A DNA stretch of 64,000 nucleotides from Lelliottia sp. WAP21. GTDB lineage: Bacteria > Pseudomonadota > Gammaproteobacteria > Enterobacterales > Enterobacteriaceae. Below the pieces are notes generated by a model. The model did no database searches, was not told the DNA's origin, and worked only from the letters and a program-made list of their open reading frames with translations. Numbering within the stretch: position 1 is the stretch's first letter; every line of letters starts with the position of its first letter. Where the stretch lies: assembly GCF_020532665.2 (NCBI RefSeq), contig NZ_JAIWPG020000012.1:78533-142532 (forward strand). The letters are read 5' to 3'. Positions 8,743 through 17,748 of this stretch are shown in pieces. Position numbers and translations under genes: made by a program.

Positions 8743-9744
8743 ATGAACACACTGCATTTTTACCGACGAGCCTTACCCTTTCTCCTGGTTTTGTTGCTGG
8801 GAGCAGGTGTGCCTGCCGCGTGGGCAAACTGCACCTTTTCGGGCGGCGAAGGGGGAAAAGTGACCTTCCAGTTGCCCAGCGTTTTTGTACTGGAGCCAGA
8901 CACGCCGGTGGGCACGGTGATCTACGACCATGTCGAGGAGAGCCCTGAAGTGGAGGTAGACTGCGGCGGTAACGACGTGCAGATCTACCGAGGCTATCTC
9001 ACCTTAACCGATGCTGATGCGCGTGACGATATACTGCCTGGCGTGTACAAAACCAATATTCCCGGTATTGGCATCAGGGCCGCCGCCTCGACTGAGCAAA
9101 TGCCCGCGTTCACCGAAGAGGACCTTGTTCGACCCTGGAAATATGTCGGGATGTATCACGGTTATGTTAGCACTCTGGCCCGTTTTCGTGCTGCGGCGCA
9201 GCTGATCGTCATTGGCAAAGTGGAAGAGGGGATGCTGGATACTTCACGCTTAACCTCCCGGGAGGCCCTGGATACCCATATCGTGGGTGAGATGCGTTTT
9301 TCCCCCACCAGCGTGCGCATTACCACCAATACCTGCAATCTGGTCGACAGGAACCTGTATGTTCCTTTGAAGACGATCAACGCCCAGGATTTTACCGGAC
9401 AGTATTCAGCGATCCTCACCGATGAGAGCTTCAGGATTGCGGTCAGCGACTGTGCAGCCGGAACAACCGTCGATTATCAGTTCAAAAGCAGTGGTTCAAC
9501 CGGCGTGACAAACGGCACTATTCTCGGGATTGCGGGCGGGGATACCGCCGCGAGCGGGGTAGGGATTCAGATCCTTGATGTCAGCGACCGGGTCCTGACC
9601 TTTGATCAACCCTATACGGCATTCACCACGACGGCGGACAAACAGCTCATCGAGATCCCGCTCAAAGCGCGCTACATCAAAACGGGGGCGTTAAAACCCG
9701 GCAAAGTCGATGCGGTGGCGACCTTCGATGTGTTTTATCGTTAA
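8743..9744 (+). CDS. Fimbrial tip subunit, putative two-domain adhesin
   Basis: 333 residues with a Sec signal peptide (cleavage predicted after AAWA). The C-terminal part (from about residue 200, CNLVDRNLYVPL, second Cys in VSDCAAG) has the pilin fold pattern and ends FDVFYR. The N-terminal part (about 30-190, Cys in NCTF and VDCGG) is not a pilin domain I recognise and is where receptor binding would sit. A last-gene two-domain subunit is typical of adhesins such as FimH or YehA (about 344 residues), but no sequence motif identifies a ligand. ACAGG lies 8 nt before the ATG, and the gene is 13 bp behind the usher. Adhesin function is inferred from position and architecture. Confidence 0.82.
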   Translation: MNTLHFYRRALPFLLVLLLGAGVPAAWANCTFSGGEGGKVTFQLPSVFVLEPDTPVGTVIYDHVEESPEVEVDCGGNDVQIYRGYLTLTDADARDDILPGVYKTNIPGIGIRAAASTEQMPAFTEEDLVRPWKYVGMYHGYVSTLARFRAAAQLIVIGKVEEGMLDTSRLTSREALDTHIVGEMRFSPTSVRITTNTCNLVDRNLYVPLKTINAQDFTGQYSAILTDESFRIAVSDCAAGTTVDYQFKSSGSTGVTNGTILGIAGGDTAASGVGIQILDVSDRVLTFDQPYTAFTTTADKQLIEIPLKARYIKTGALKPGKVDAVATFDVFYR

Positions 9745-9883
9745 TCCCGCACCCGTAATAATGATCAAATATCTAACCTTATTAACCCTCTCTTTTCATC
9801 TGGTTGTTTCTTAAACCCTCAATTCTCGTAGGGCCGCATATTGCTTGCTATGCCGCCAGCGTTTCGCATATTATTCTGCGGTC

Positions 9884-9913
9884 ATAATAATAATTCTCGT
9901 TTACGTTATCATT
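9884..9913 (+). promoter_or_regulatory. Candidate Fur operator of fhuA
   Basis: The segment ataataataattctcg continuing to tttacgttatcatt closely matches what I recall of the E. coli fhuA upstream region and carries the A/T-rich ATAAT...ATCATT halves of Fur boxes. Iron-replete Fur would repress fhuACDB from here. It lies 24-54 bp before the fhuA start. Confidence 0.65.
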
Positions 9914-9937
9914 CACGCTTTCATCAGAGATTGACCA

Positions 9938-12187
9938 ATGGCGCTTTCCAATACTGCTCAGCCAATGCAAACGACGCTGCGTAAAATCGCAGTGGTTGTC
10001 GCCACAGCGGTTGCCGGCATGTCCACGTACGCACACGCAGCCGACACCCCTAAAAAAGAAGAAACCATCACCGTTACCGCTGCACCTGCTGCACAGGAAA
10101 GTGCCTGGGGCCCGGCTGCGACAATTGCAGCAAGGCAATCGGCGACCGGGACCAAAACGGATACCCCCATTCAAAAGGTTCCCCAGTCCATTTCCGTCGT
10201 AACTGCCGAGGAGATGGCGCTGCACCAGCCACGTTCGGTGAAAGAGGCCCTGAGCTATACCCCGGGCGTTGCGGTGGGTACGCGTGGTGCCTCAAACACC
10301 TATGACTACCTGATCATTCGTGGTTTTGCGGCCGATGGTCAGACCCAGAATAACTACCTCGACGGTATGAAGATGCAGGGCAACTTCTATAACGACGCGG
10401 TGATTGACCCCTACATGCTGGAACGCGCAGAAATCATGCGTGGTCCGGTTTCCGTTCTGTACGGAAAAAGCAGTCCTGGCGGCTTGCTGAACATGGTTAG
10501 TAAGCGTCCGACAACGGAGCCGCTGAAAGAAGTTCAGTTCAAGATGGGCACTGATAGCCTGTTCCAGACCGGTTTTGACTTCAGCGATGCGATCGATGAT
10601 GACGGCGTCTACTCTTACCGTCTGACCGGGGTGGCGCGTTCCAACAATGCGCAGCAGGAGAATAAAGGTGAGCAGCGTTATGCTATCGCCCCATCGTTCT
10701 CCTGGCGTCCGGATGAGAAGACGACCTTCACCTTCCTCTCTTATTTCCAGAACGAGCCAGAAACCGGCTACTACGGCTGGCTGCCAAAAGAGGGGACGGT
10801 TGATCCGCTGCCAAATGGCGATCGTCTGCCGACCGATTTCAACGAAGGCGCGAAGAACAACACCTATTCCCGTAACCAGAAGATGGTGGGATACAGCTTC
10901 GACCACGAATTTAACGATACCTTTACCGTGCGTCAGAACCTGCGTTTCGCCGAGAACAAAACCTCGCAAAACCACGTCTACGGTTACGGTGTCTGTACCG
11001 ATCCTGCCAATGCCTTCAACAAGCAATGCGCAGCGTTAGCGCCAGCCGACAAAGGCCATTATCTGGCACGTAAATACGTTGTCGATAATGAAAAACTGCA
11101 AAACTTCACCGTGGATACCCAGCTGCAGAGTAAATTTGCCACCGGTTCCGTGGATCATACCCTGCTGACCGGCGTTGACTTTATGCGCATGCGTAACGAC
11201 ATCAACTCCTGGTTTGGTTACGACGACTCGGTGCCGCTGCTGGATCTCTATAATCCGGTCGACAGTGATTTTGATTTTGGCTCAAAAGATCCGGACAACT
11301 CGGGTCCTTATCAGATCCTTAATCGCCAGAAACAAACCGGTCTGTATGTTCAGGATCAGGCGCAGTGGGATAAAGTGCTGGTCACCCTCGGTGGGCGTTA
11401 TGACTGGGCAGACCAGGACTCCTATAACCGCGTCACCAATACCACGTCCAAACGGGATGACAAACAGTTTACCTGGCGTGGCGGCGTGAACTACCTGTTT
11501 GATAATGGCGTCACCCCTTACTTCAGCTACAGCGAATCGTTTGAACCGGCTTCCCTCACCGACGCGAAGGGTGAACTCTTTGCCCCGTCAAAAGGCAAGC
11601 AGTACGAAGCGGGTGTGAAATACGTCCCGAACGATCGTCCGATTGTGATTACCGGTGCCGTCTATCAGCTGACCAAAACCAACAACCTGATGGCCGATCC
11701 TGCGGGATCCTTCTTCTCGGTTGAGGGCGGTGAAATTCGTGCCCGTGGCGTTGAGCTTGAGGCGAAAGCCGCGTTGTCGGCCAGCGTTAACGTGGTGGGG
11801 TCATACACCTACACCGATGCGGAGTACACCACCGACACCAACTACAAAGGCAATACGCCAGCGCAGGTGCCAAAACACATGGCGTCCGTGTGGGGCGATT
11901 ACACTCTCTTTGATGGCGCGCTGTCTGGCCTGACCCTGGGTACCGGTGTCCGTTACACAGGCTCCAGCAAAGGCGATCCGGCGAATACCTTCACCGTCGG
12001 CAGCTACACCCTGGTGGATGCGCTGGTTCGCTACGATCTGGCGCGCGTAGGCCTGGCGGGTTCCAACGTCGCGCTGCACGTGAATAACCTGTTCGATCGT
12101 GAGTATGTTGCCAGCTGCTTCAACACCTACGGGTGCTTCTGGGGTGCTGAACGTCAGGTTGTCGCCACCGCGACCTTCCGCTTCTAA
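9938..12187 (+). CDS. fhuA: Ferrichrome outer-membrane transporter FhuA
   Basis: TonB-dependent receptor for Fe3+-ferrichrome; in E. coli it also serves phages T1, T5 and phi80 and colicin M. 749 residues versus 747 in E. coli. The signal peptide is cleaved after YAHA. The TonB box (ETITVTA) lies just after the mature start, then comes the cork domain (KVPQSISVV, RGPVSVLYGKSSPGG) and a 22-strand barrel ending in phenylalanine (ATFRF). The extracellular loop cysteines GVCTDP...KQCAAL and the C-terminal pair (ASCFNTYGCF) are present. The start codon gives a protein colinear with E. coli. It is first gene of fhuACDB, separated from fhuC by a hairpin. Confidence 0.98.
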   Translation: MALSNTAQPMQTTLRKIAVVVATAVAGMSTYAHAADTPKKEETITVTAAPAAQESAWGPAATIAARQSATGTKTDTPIQKVPQSISVVTAEEMALHQPRSVKEALSYTPGVAVGTRGASNTYDYLIIRGFAADGQTQNNYLDGMKMQGNFYNDAVIDPYMLERAEIMRGPVSVLYGKSSPGGLLNMVSKRPTTEPLKEVQFKMGTDSLFQTGFDFSDAIDDDGVYSYRLTGVARSNNAQQENKGEQRYAIAPSFSWRPDEKTTFTFLSYFQNEPETGYYGWLPKEGTVDPLPNGDRLPTDFNEGAKNNTYSRNQKMVGYSFDHEFNDTFTVRQNLRFAENKTSQNHVYGYGVCTDPANAFNKQCAALAPADKGHYLARKYVVDNEKLQNFTVDTQLQSKFATGSVDHTLLTGVDFMRMRNDINSWFGYDDSVPLLDLYNPVDSDFDFGSKDPDNSGPYQILNRQKQTGLYVQDQAQWDKVLVTLGGRYDWADQDSYNRVTNTTSKRDDKQFTWRGGVNYLFDNGVTPYFSYSESFEPASLTDAKGELFAPSKGKQYEAGVKYVPNDRPIVITGAVYQLTKTNNLMADPAGSFFSVEGGEIRARGVELEAKAALSASVNVVGSYTYTDAEYTTDTNYKGNTPAQVPKHMASVWGDYTLFDGALSGLTLGTGVRYTGSSKGDPANTFTVGSYTLVDALVRYDLARVGLAGSNVALHVNNLFDREYVASCFNTYGCFWGAERQVVATATFRF

Positions 12188-12196
12188 TCTCTCTTT

Positions 12197-12221
12197 GGGC
12201 ACGGTTTTCCGTGCCCTTTTT
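12197..12221 (+). terminator. Hairpin between fhuA and fhuC (attenuating terminator)
   Basis: Stem gggcacgg / ccgtgccc with loop tttt, then five T and TATT. Located in the 48-bp gap, it would end much of the fhuA transcription while letting a minority read into fhuCDB. This matches the greater need for receptor than for importer. Confidence 0.75.
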
Positions 12222-12235
12222 ATTAAGTTGGCCGT

Positions 12236-13033
12236 ATGCAGGATAACAAAACGCAGTCCGATACCACTTTCACGCTTGATAACACCTCCTTTCGTGTCCC
12301 CGGACGCACGTTGCTGCATCCGCTCTCTTTGACGTTTCCTGTCGGTAAAGTGACCGGTCTGATTGGCCATAATGGCTCGGGTAAATCCACCTTACTGAAA
12401 ATGTTGGGACGTCATCAGCCGCCGTCAGAAGGTGAAATTCTGCTGGCCGGCCAGCCGCTGGAGAGCTGGAACAGTAAAGCGTTTGCGCGCAAGGTGGCTT
12501 ATTTGCCGCAGCAGTTGCCGCAGGCCGAAGGGATGACGGTGCGTGAATTAGTGGCGATTGGGCGTTATCCCTGGCATGGCGCCCTCGGACGTTTTGGCGT
12601 GGCCGACAGAGAGAAAGTGGAAGAGGCGATTGCGCTGGTGGGGTTGAAACCGCTGGCGCACCGTCTGGTGGACAGTTTGTCCGGCGGCGAGCGGCAACGG
12701 GCATGGATTGCAATGTTGGTTGCCCAGGACAGCGAATGTCTGCTGCTGGATGAGCCGACCTCCGCGCTGGATATTGCCCACCAGGTGGATGTGCTGGCGT
12801 TAATCCATCGTCTGAGCCAGAAGCGCGGTCTGACGGTGATTGCCGTGCTGCATGATATCAACATGGCGGCCCGCTATTGCGATTACCTGGTTGCCCTGCG
12901 GGGCGGCGAGATGATTGCTCAGGGCACGCCGACCGAACTGATGCGCGGCGAAACGCTGGAGCATATTTACGGTATTCCTATGGGTATCCTGCCGCATCCG
13001 GCGGGGGCTGCACCGGTGAGCTTTGTCTATTAA
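12236..13033 (+). CDS. fhuC: Ferric hydroxamate ABC importer, ATPase FhuC
   Basis: ATP-hydrolysing subunit that powers uptake of ferrichrome-type siderophores through FhuB at the inner membrane. 265 residues, same as E. coli. Walker A (GHNGSGKST) lies at about residues 44-52, the Q-loop in LPQQLPQ, the ABC signature LSGGERQR at about 149-156, Walker B with catalytic Glu in CLLLDEPTSALD, and the H-loop in VLHDIN. Its TAA stop overlaps the ATG of fhuD (TAATG), implying translational coupling. Confidence 0.98.
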   Translation: MQDNKTQSDTTFTLDNTSFRVPGRTLLHPLSLTFPVGKVTGLIGHNGSGKSTLLKMLGRHQPPSEGEILLAGQPLESWNSKAFARKVAYLPQQLPQAEGMTVRELVAIGRYPWHGALGRFGVADREKVEEAIALVGLKPLAHRLVDSLSGGERQRAWIAMLVAQDSECLLLDEPTSALDIAHQVDVLALIHRLSQKRGLTVIAVLHDINMAARYCDYLVALRGGEMIAQGTPTELMRGETLEHIYGIPMGILPHPAGAAPVSFVY

Positions 13034-13923
13034 TGCATGAATCCATTTCGCTTAGCCGTCGTCGCCTGTTAATGGCGATGGCACTGTCACCGCTTCTGGC
13101 AAAAATGAATACCGCTCAGGCGGCGGCGATCAACCCGCATCGCATTGTGGCCCTCGAATGGCTGCCCGTTGAGTTTCTGCTGGCGCTCGGCGTCACCCCT
13201 TACGGCGTGGCCGATATTCCGAATTACAATCTCTGGGTGCGGGAACCACGGCTGCCGGATTCGGTGATTGATATCGGGCTACGGACGGAGCCAAATCTCG
13301 AATTACTGACCCAGATGAAACCGTCGTTTTTGGTCTGGTCTGCGGGCTACGGTCCTTCGTCCGATATCATGGCGAAAATCGCCCCGGGCCGCGGGTTTAC
13401 CTTTAGCGACGGTAAAAAGCCGCTGACGATGGCACGACACTCCCTCAATGAGATGGCGCAGCTTCTGAATATGGAGCCGGCGGCAAAACTCCATCTCGAT
13501 CGCTTTGATGCATTGATTGACTCCCTCGTCCCGCGTTTCGCCTCCCGTGGGGGGCGGCCTCTGCTGATGGTCACGCTGCTGGATGCCCGGCACGTACTGG
13601 TCTTCGGCAAAAACTGTCTTTTCCAGGAGGTGCTCGATCGTTTCGGGATCGCTAATGCGTGGGAGGGCGAGATGACCTTCTGGGGTAGCACGGCCATTGG
13701 TATCGATCGGCTGGCGCAGTTTAAAGATGTGGATGTGCTCTGCTTTGATCATGGCAACGATCGCGAAATGCGCGCCCTGATGGCGACCCCGCTCTGGCAG
13801 GCGATGCCCTTTGTGCGGGAACAGCGATTCCAGCGCGTGCCCGCCGTATGGTTCTATGGCGCGACGCTGTCGGCGATGCACTTCGCCCGCGTGCTGGATG
13901 ATGCGCTGGGAGGCAAAGCATGA
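13033..13923 (+). CDS. fhuD: Ferric hydroxamate periplasmic binding protein FhuD
   Basis: Binds ferrichrome, coprogen and related hydroxamates in the periplasm and hands them to FhuBC. 296 residues, identical in length to E. coli when started at the ATG overlapping the fhuC stop; the frame is open further upstream inside fhuC, but that gives no signal peptide. The N-terminus has a twin-arginine signal (SRRRLLMAMALSPLL), expected for FhuD, cleaved near AQA. Class III binding-protein fold: N- and C-lobes joined by a long helix. The conserved SFLVWSAGYGPS and VPAVWFYGATLSA segments line the siderophore pocket. Its stop overlaps fhuB by ATGA. Confidence 0.97.
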   Translation: MHESISLSRRRLLMAMALSPLLAKMNTAQAAAINPHRIVALEWLPVEFLLALGVTPYGVADIPNYNLWVREPRLPDSVIDIGLRTEPNLELLTQMKPSFLVWSAGYGPSSDIMAKIAPGRGFTFSDGKKPLTMARHSLNEMAQLLNMEPAAKLHLDRFDALIDSLVPRFASRGGRPLLMVTLLDARHVLVFGKNCLFQEVLDRFGIANAWEGEMTFWGSTAIGIDRLAQFKDVDVLCFDHGNDREMRALMATPLWQAMPFVREQRFQRVPAVWFYGATLSAMHFARVLDDALGGKA

Positions 13924-15902
13924 GATCCCGTGTCGCGCTTTTTCCGGCTCTGTTGCTCGCGGTCTTTTTCATCGCTGCGCTGCTTCTGACCGTCTCGAAT
14001 TTGTCGATCGCACTGCCACGCGCTCAGTGGGGTGCTGCGCTGACGTCACCCGATATCAATAATATTCAGCAGATGCTGTTTCATTACAGCCTGTTGCCAC
14101 GCCTCGCGATATCGCTGCTGGTGGGGGCCGGACTGGGTCTGGTTGGCGTGCTATTTCAGCAAGTGTTACGTAATCCCCTTGCCGAACCGACGACGCTTGG
14201 CGTGGCGACCGGTGCGCAGTTGGGTATCACGATCACCACCTTGTGGGCGCTGCCTGGCGCATTAACCAGCCAGTTTGCGGCACTTGCCGGGGCCTGCATC
14301 GTGGGGGCCTTAGTGTTTGGCGTCGCCTGGGGAAAACGTCTCTCTCCGGTCACGCTTATCCTGGCAGGCCTGGTCGTGAGCCTCTACTGCGGGGCGATCA
14401 ACCAGCTGCTGGTGCTGTTCCACCACGACCAGCTGCAAAGTATGTTTTTATGGAGCACAGGTACGCTGACGCAAACCGACTGGAGCATTGTGCAGCGACT
14501 GTGGCCACAACTGACAGGCGGCGTGTTACTGACGCTGCTGCTGCTGCGTCCTCTGACATTAATGGGGTTGGACGATGGCGTGGCGCGTAATCTTGGGCTG
14601 GCGCTTTCCCTGGCGCGTCTGGCATCGCTGACGCTGGCGATTGTGCTCAGTGCGCTGTTGGTTAACGCCGTCGGGATCATTGGCTTTATCGGCCTTTTTG
14701 CCCCGCTGCTCGCGAAGATGCTGGGCGCGCGTCGTCTGCTGGCCCGTCTAATGCTGGCGCCGTTAATCGGGGCGCTTATCCTTTGGCTCTCCGACCAGAT
14801 CATTTTGTGGCTTGCCCGCGTGTGGATGGAGGTTTCGACGGGATCCGTGACCGCGCTGATTGGTGCGCCGTTGTTGCTGTGGCTGCTGCCGCGTTTGCGC
14901 AGCATGAGCGCTCCGGCGATGGACGCAGGCGATAACGTCTCTGCCGAGCGTCAACATCTTTTGGGCTATACGCTGGTGGGTGTCGGGGTATTGATCGCTA
15001 TCTCGCTGATGGCGCTCTCGCTGGGACGCGATGCCCAGGGCTGGCACTGGGCCGCGGGCTCCCTGTTGGATGAGCTGCTGCAATGGCGCTGGCCGCGTAT
15101 CTTCTCGGCGCTGATTGCCGGTGTCATGCTGGCGGTGGCAGGGTGTATTATTCAACGCCTCACCGGTAACCCGATGGCCAGCCCGGAAGTTCTGGGGATA
15201 AGCTCAGGTGCGGCGTTTGGCGTGGTGCTGATGCTCTTCTTTGTGCCGGGAGATGCGTTTGGCTGGTTGATGCCTGCGGGAAGTGTGGGCGCAGCGGTCA
15301 CTCTGTTACTTATCATGATTGCAGCCGGACGCGGCGGCTTTTCGCCACAGCGTATGCTGCTGGCCGGGATGGCGCTCAGCACGGCATTTACCATGTTGCT
15401 GATGATGTTACAGGCCAGTGGCGATCCACGCATGGCGCAGATCCTGACCTGGATTTCGGGTTCAACCTATAAAGCGACGGGGGAGCAGGTGACCCATACC
15501 GGGATCGTGATGGTCTTGCTGCTGGCCATCACGCCGCTCTGCCGACGGTGGATGACCATACTGCCGCTCGGTGGGGAAACCGCCCGCGCGGTGGGGGTAG
15601 CCCTGGCACCGTCCCGTATCGGGTTACTCCTGCTTGCCGCCTGTCTTACGGCGACGGCAACGATGACCATTGGCCCACTGAGTTTTGTCGGATTAATGGC
15701 CCCCCATATTGCCCGTATGATGGGCTTCCGTCGCACGATGCCGCACATTGTGATGTCGGCGCTGACGGGGGGCGTCATACTGGTGGTGGCGGACTGGCTG
15801 GGACGGATGGTGCTGTTCCCATACCAAATACCCGCCGGACTGCTGTCGACGTTTATCGGAGCGCCATACTTTATTTATTTGCTGAGAAAGCAGAGTCGGT
15901 AG
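13920..15902 (+). CDS. fhuB: Ferric hydroxamate ABC importer, permease FhuB
   Basis: Inner-membrane channel of the ferrichrome importer. 660 residues, the double length unique to FhuB: two FecCD-type permease halves fused in one chain (about 1-330 and 340-660), together some 20 transmembrane helices. Each half carries the cytoplasmic coupling loop contacting FhuC (GFIGLFAPLLAKML in the first; FVGLMAPHIARMM in the second) and a NPLAEPTTLG / NPMASPEVLG motif. The ATG overlaps the fhuD stop. It is last gene of the operon; the REP-derived array follows and no classical terminator is visible. Confidence 0.97.
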   Translation: MRSRVALFPALLLAVFFIAALLLTVSNLSIALPRAQWGAALTSPDINNIQQMLFHYSLLPRLAISLLVGAGLGLVGVLFQQVLRNPLAEPTTLGVATGAQLGITITTLWALPGALTSQFAALAGACIVGALVFGVAWGKRLSPVTLILAGLVVSLYCGAINQLLVLFHHDQLQSMFLWSTGTLTQTDWSIVQRLWPQLTGGVLLTLLLLRPLTLMGLDDGVARNLGLALSLARLASLTLAIVLSALLVNAVGIIGFIGLFAPLLAKMLGARRLLARLMLAPLIGALILWLSDQIILWLARVWMEVSTGSVTALIGAPLLLWLLPRLRSMSAPAMDAGDNVSAERQHLLGYTLVGVGVLIAISLMALSLGRDAQGWHWAAGSLLDELLQWRWPRIFSALIAGVMLAVAGCIIQRLTGNPMASPEVLGISSGAAFGVVLMLFFVPGDAFGWLMPAGSVGAAVTLLLIMIAAGRGGFSPQRMLLAGMALSTAFTMLLMMLQASGDPRMAQILTWISGSTYKATGEQVTHTGIVMVLLLAITPLCRRWMTILPLGGETARAVGVALAPSRIGLLLLAACLTATATMTIGPLSFVGLMAPHIARMMGFRRTMPHIVMSALTGGVILVVADWLGRMVLFPYQIPAGLLSTFIGAPYFIYLLRKQSR

Positions 15903-15909
15903 GAGGGGT

Positions 15910-16290
15910 GCGGCTTGATGCCCTCACCCTAACCCTCTCCCACGGGGAGAGGGAACTGGCTGCTGCGGTTTGATGCTCTTACGCTCGGGGAGAGGGAACT
16001 GGCTGCTGCGGTTTGATGCTCTTACCCTCGGGGAGAGGGAACTGGCTGCTGCGGTTTGATGCTCTTACCCACGGGGAGAGGGAACTGGCTGCTGCGGTTT
16101 GATGCTCTTACCCTCGGGGAAAGGGAACTGGCTGCTGCGGTTTGATGCCCTTACCCACGGGGAGAGGGAACTGGCTGCTGTGGTTTGATGCCTTTACCCA
16201 CGGGGAGAGGGTACCAGCCGGTGCGGTTTGATGTTTTTCTCCCTCTCCCTGTGGGAGAGGGCCGGGGTGAGGGCATCAGACCGCACTGAC
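15910..16290. repeat. 43-bp tandem repeat array bounded by inverted REP-like ends
   Basis: The core ggggagaggg recurs at 15944, 15987, 16030, 16073, 16116, 16159 and 16202, an exact 43-bp period over seven units. Each unit reads roughly gcggtttgatgctcttacc, then ccacggggagaggg, then aactggctgct, with a few substitutions; the last unit is more diverged. The left end (gatgccctcaccctaaccc) and right end (gagggccggggtgagggcat) are inverted copies, so the array sits inside one large palindrome. It fills the gap between the convergent fhuB and hemL and touches the hemL stop. Likely a BIME-type element whose inner part was amplified in tandem; it may act as a bidirectional 3' barrier. Confidence 0.9.
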
Positions 16291-17571
16291 TTAAAGCTTC
16301 GCAAACACCCTGCGCGCCGCATCAACCGTCTTATTGATATCATCGACGCTGTGCGCCACGGACATAAAGCCTGCTTCAAACGCCGATGGGGCCAGGTAGA
16401 TCCCTTCTTCCAGCATCAGATGGAAGAAACGCTTAAAGCGCTCCACGTCGCACTTCACCACATCCTGATAACAGGTCACCGTCTTCGCATCGGTGAAGAA
16501 AATCCCGAACATGCCGCCAACGTGGTTTACCACCAGCGGGATGCCATTCTCTTCCGCGGCTGTCAGTAAACCGTCTGCCAGCTGAGTGGTCAGGTCGGTC
16601 AACGTCTGATGGATGCCAGGCTGCGCCACTTCATTCAGACAGGCAAAGCCCGCTGCCATTGCGATTGGGTTACCGGACAGCGTCCCCGCCTGATAAACCG
16701 GTCCGGTTGGCGCCAGTGCATCCATGACATCTTTACGCCCGCCGAACGCGCCCACCGGCATACCGCCGCCGATGATCTTGCCCAGGCAGGTCAGGTCTGG
16801 CACCACATCGTAGTAAGACTGGGCACCCGCCAGCGCAACGCGGAAGCCGGTCATCACTTCGTCGATAATCAACAGCGCGCCAAATTCATCGCACAATGCG
16901 CGCAAGCCAGGCAGGAAATCAGGCTGAGGCAGAATGCAGTTCATGTTGCCCGCAACCGGTTCAACGATGATGCAGGCAATTTCCTGTGGATACTGCTCGA
17001 ACGCGGCACGAACGGTGTCGAGATCGTTATAGGTACAGGTCAGGGTATGTTTGGCGAAATCTGCCGGAACGCCCGGTGAGTTGGGTTGACCCAGCGTCAG
17101 CGCGCCAGAACCCGCTTTCACCAGCAGGCAATCCGCGTGACCGTGATAACAGCCTTCGAATTTGATGATTTTATCGCGGCCGGTGAAACCACGCGCCAGA
17201 CGGATAGCGCTCATGGTCGCTTCCGTCCCGGAGTTTACCATGCGTACCATGTCCATGGTCGGTACCAGTTCGGTGACCAGCTCCGCCATTTTAACTTCCA
17301 TTTCGGTAGGCGCACCGAAACTTAATCCACGGTGCGCGGCTTCGATCACGGCGTTGCGGATCGCAGGATGGTTATGGCCCAGCACCATAGGTCCCCAGGA
17401 GCCGACATAATCGATATAGGCTTTGCCATCGACATCGTACAGATACGCGCCGTCCGCACGTTCAATAAACAGCGGCGTTCCGCCAACGCCGGTAAAGGCG
17501 CGAACAGGCGAGTTAACACCCCCTGGGATCAGCTCGCGTGCAGCGCTGTAGAGGTTTTCAGACTTACTCAT
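16291..17571 (-). CDS. hemL: Glutamate-1-semialdehyde 2,1-aminomutase
   Basis: PLP enzyme that converts glutamate-1-semialdehyde to 5-aminolevulinate in the C5 route of tetrapyrrole synthesis. 426 residues, as in E. coli. Class III aminotransferase fold: [18 protein letters not shown] is the cofactor phosphate-binding region, DEVMTGFRV contains the Asp that pairs with the pyridine nitrogen, and [16 protein letters not shown] holds the Schiff-base lysine (K265 by E. coli numbering). The N-terminal [18 protein letters not shown] confirms the start. It is monocistronic, convergent with fhuB and divergent from clcA. Confidence 0.98.
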   Translation of the reverse strand: MSKSENLYSAARELIPGGVNSPVRAFTGVGGTPLFIERADGAYLYDVDGKAYIDYVGSWGPMVLGHNHPAIRNAVIEAAHRGLSFGAPTEMEVKMAELVTELVPTMDMVRMVNSGTEATMSAIRLARGFTGRDKIIKFEGCYHGHADCLLVKAGSGALTLGQPNSPGVPADFAKHTLTCTYNDLDTVRAAFEQYPQEIACIIVEPVAGNMNCILPQPDFLPGLRALCDEFGALLIIDEVMTGFRVALAGAQSYYDVVPDLTCLGKIIGGGMPVGAFGGRKDVMDALAPTGPVYQAGTLSGNPIAMAAGFACLNEVAQPGIHQTLTDLTTQLADGLLTAAEENGIPLVVNHVGGMFGIFFTDAKTVTCYQDVVKCDVERFKRFFHLMLEEGIYLAPSAFEAGFMSVAHSVDDINKTVDAARRVFAKL

Positions 17572-17748
17572 AACGTCGTTCCTGGTTCGTAGAAAAGGGT
17601 TAAGCCAGCTATTCTAAGGGATTCCACGAAGGTTATAAAATTTTTGCCAGAATGAAACATGACTATTGTTAAGCATTTTTCAGGCGACGCGCAGAATCTG
17701 GCGTTTTAAAATGCTCGCGCTATTTGTATGACTAAATAAGAAAAGGCG

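Noticed and set aside
12877..13032. Longer N-terminus for FhuD starting inside fhuC
   Set aside because: The Tat signal begins at the ATG at 13033; upstream residues are a frame-shifted reading of fhuC.
15910..16290. Possible CRISPR array in the repeated region between fhuB and hemL
   Set aside because: Repeats are directly adjacent with a 43-bp period; there are no unique spacers of constant length and no cas genes nearby.
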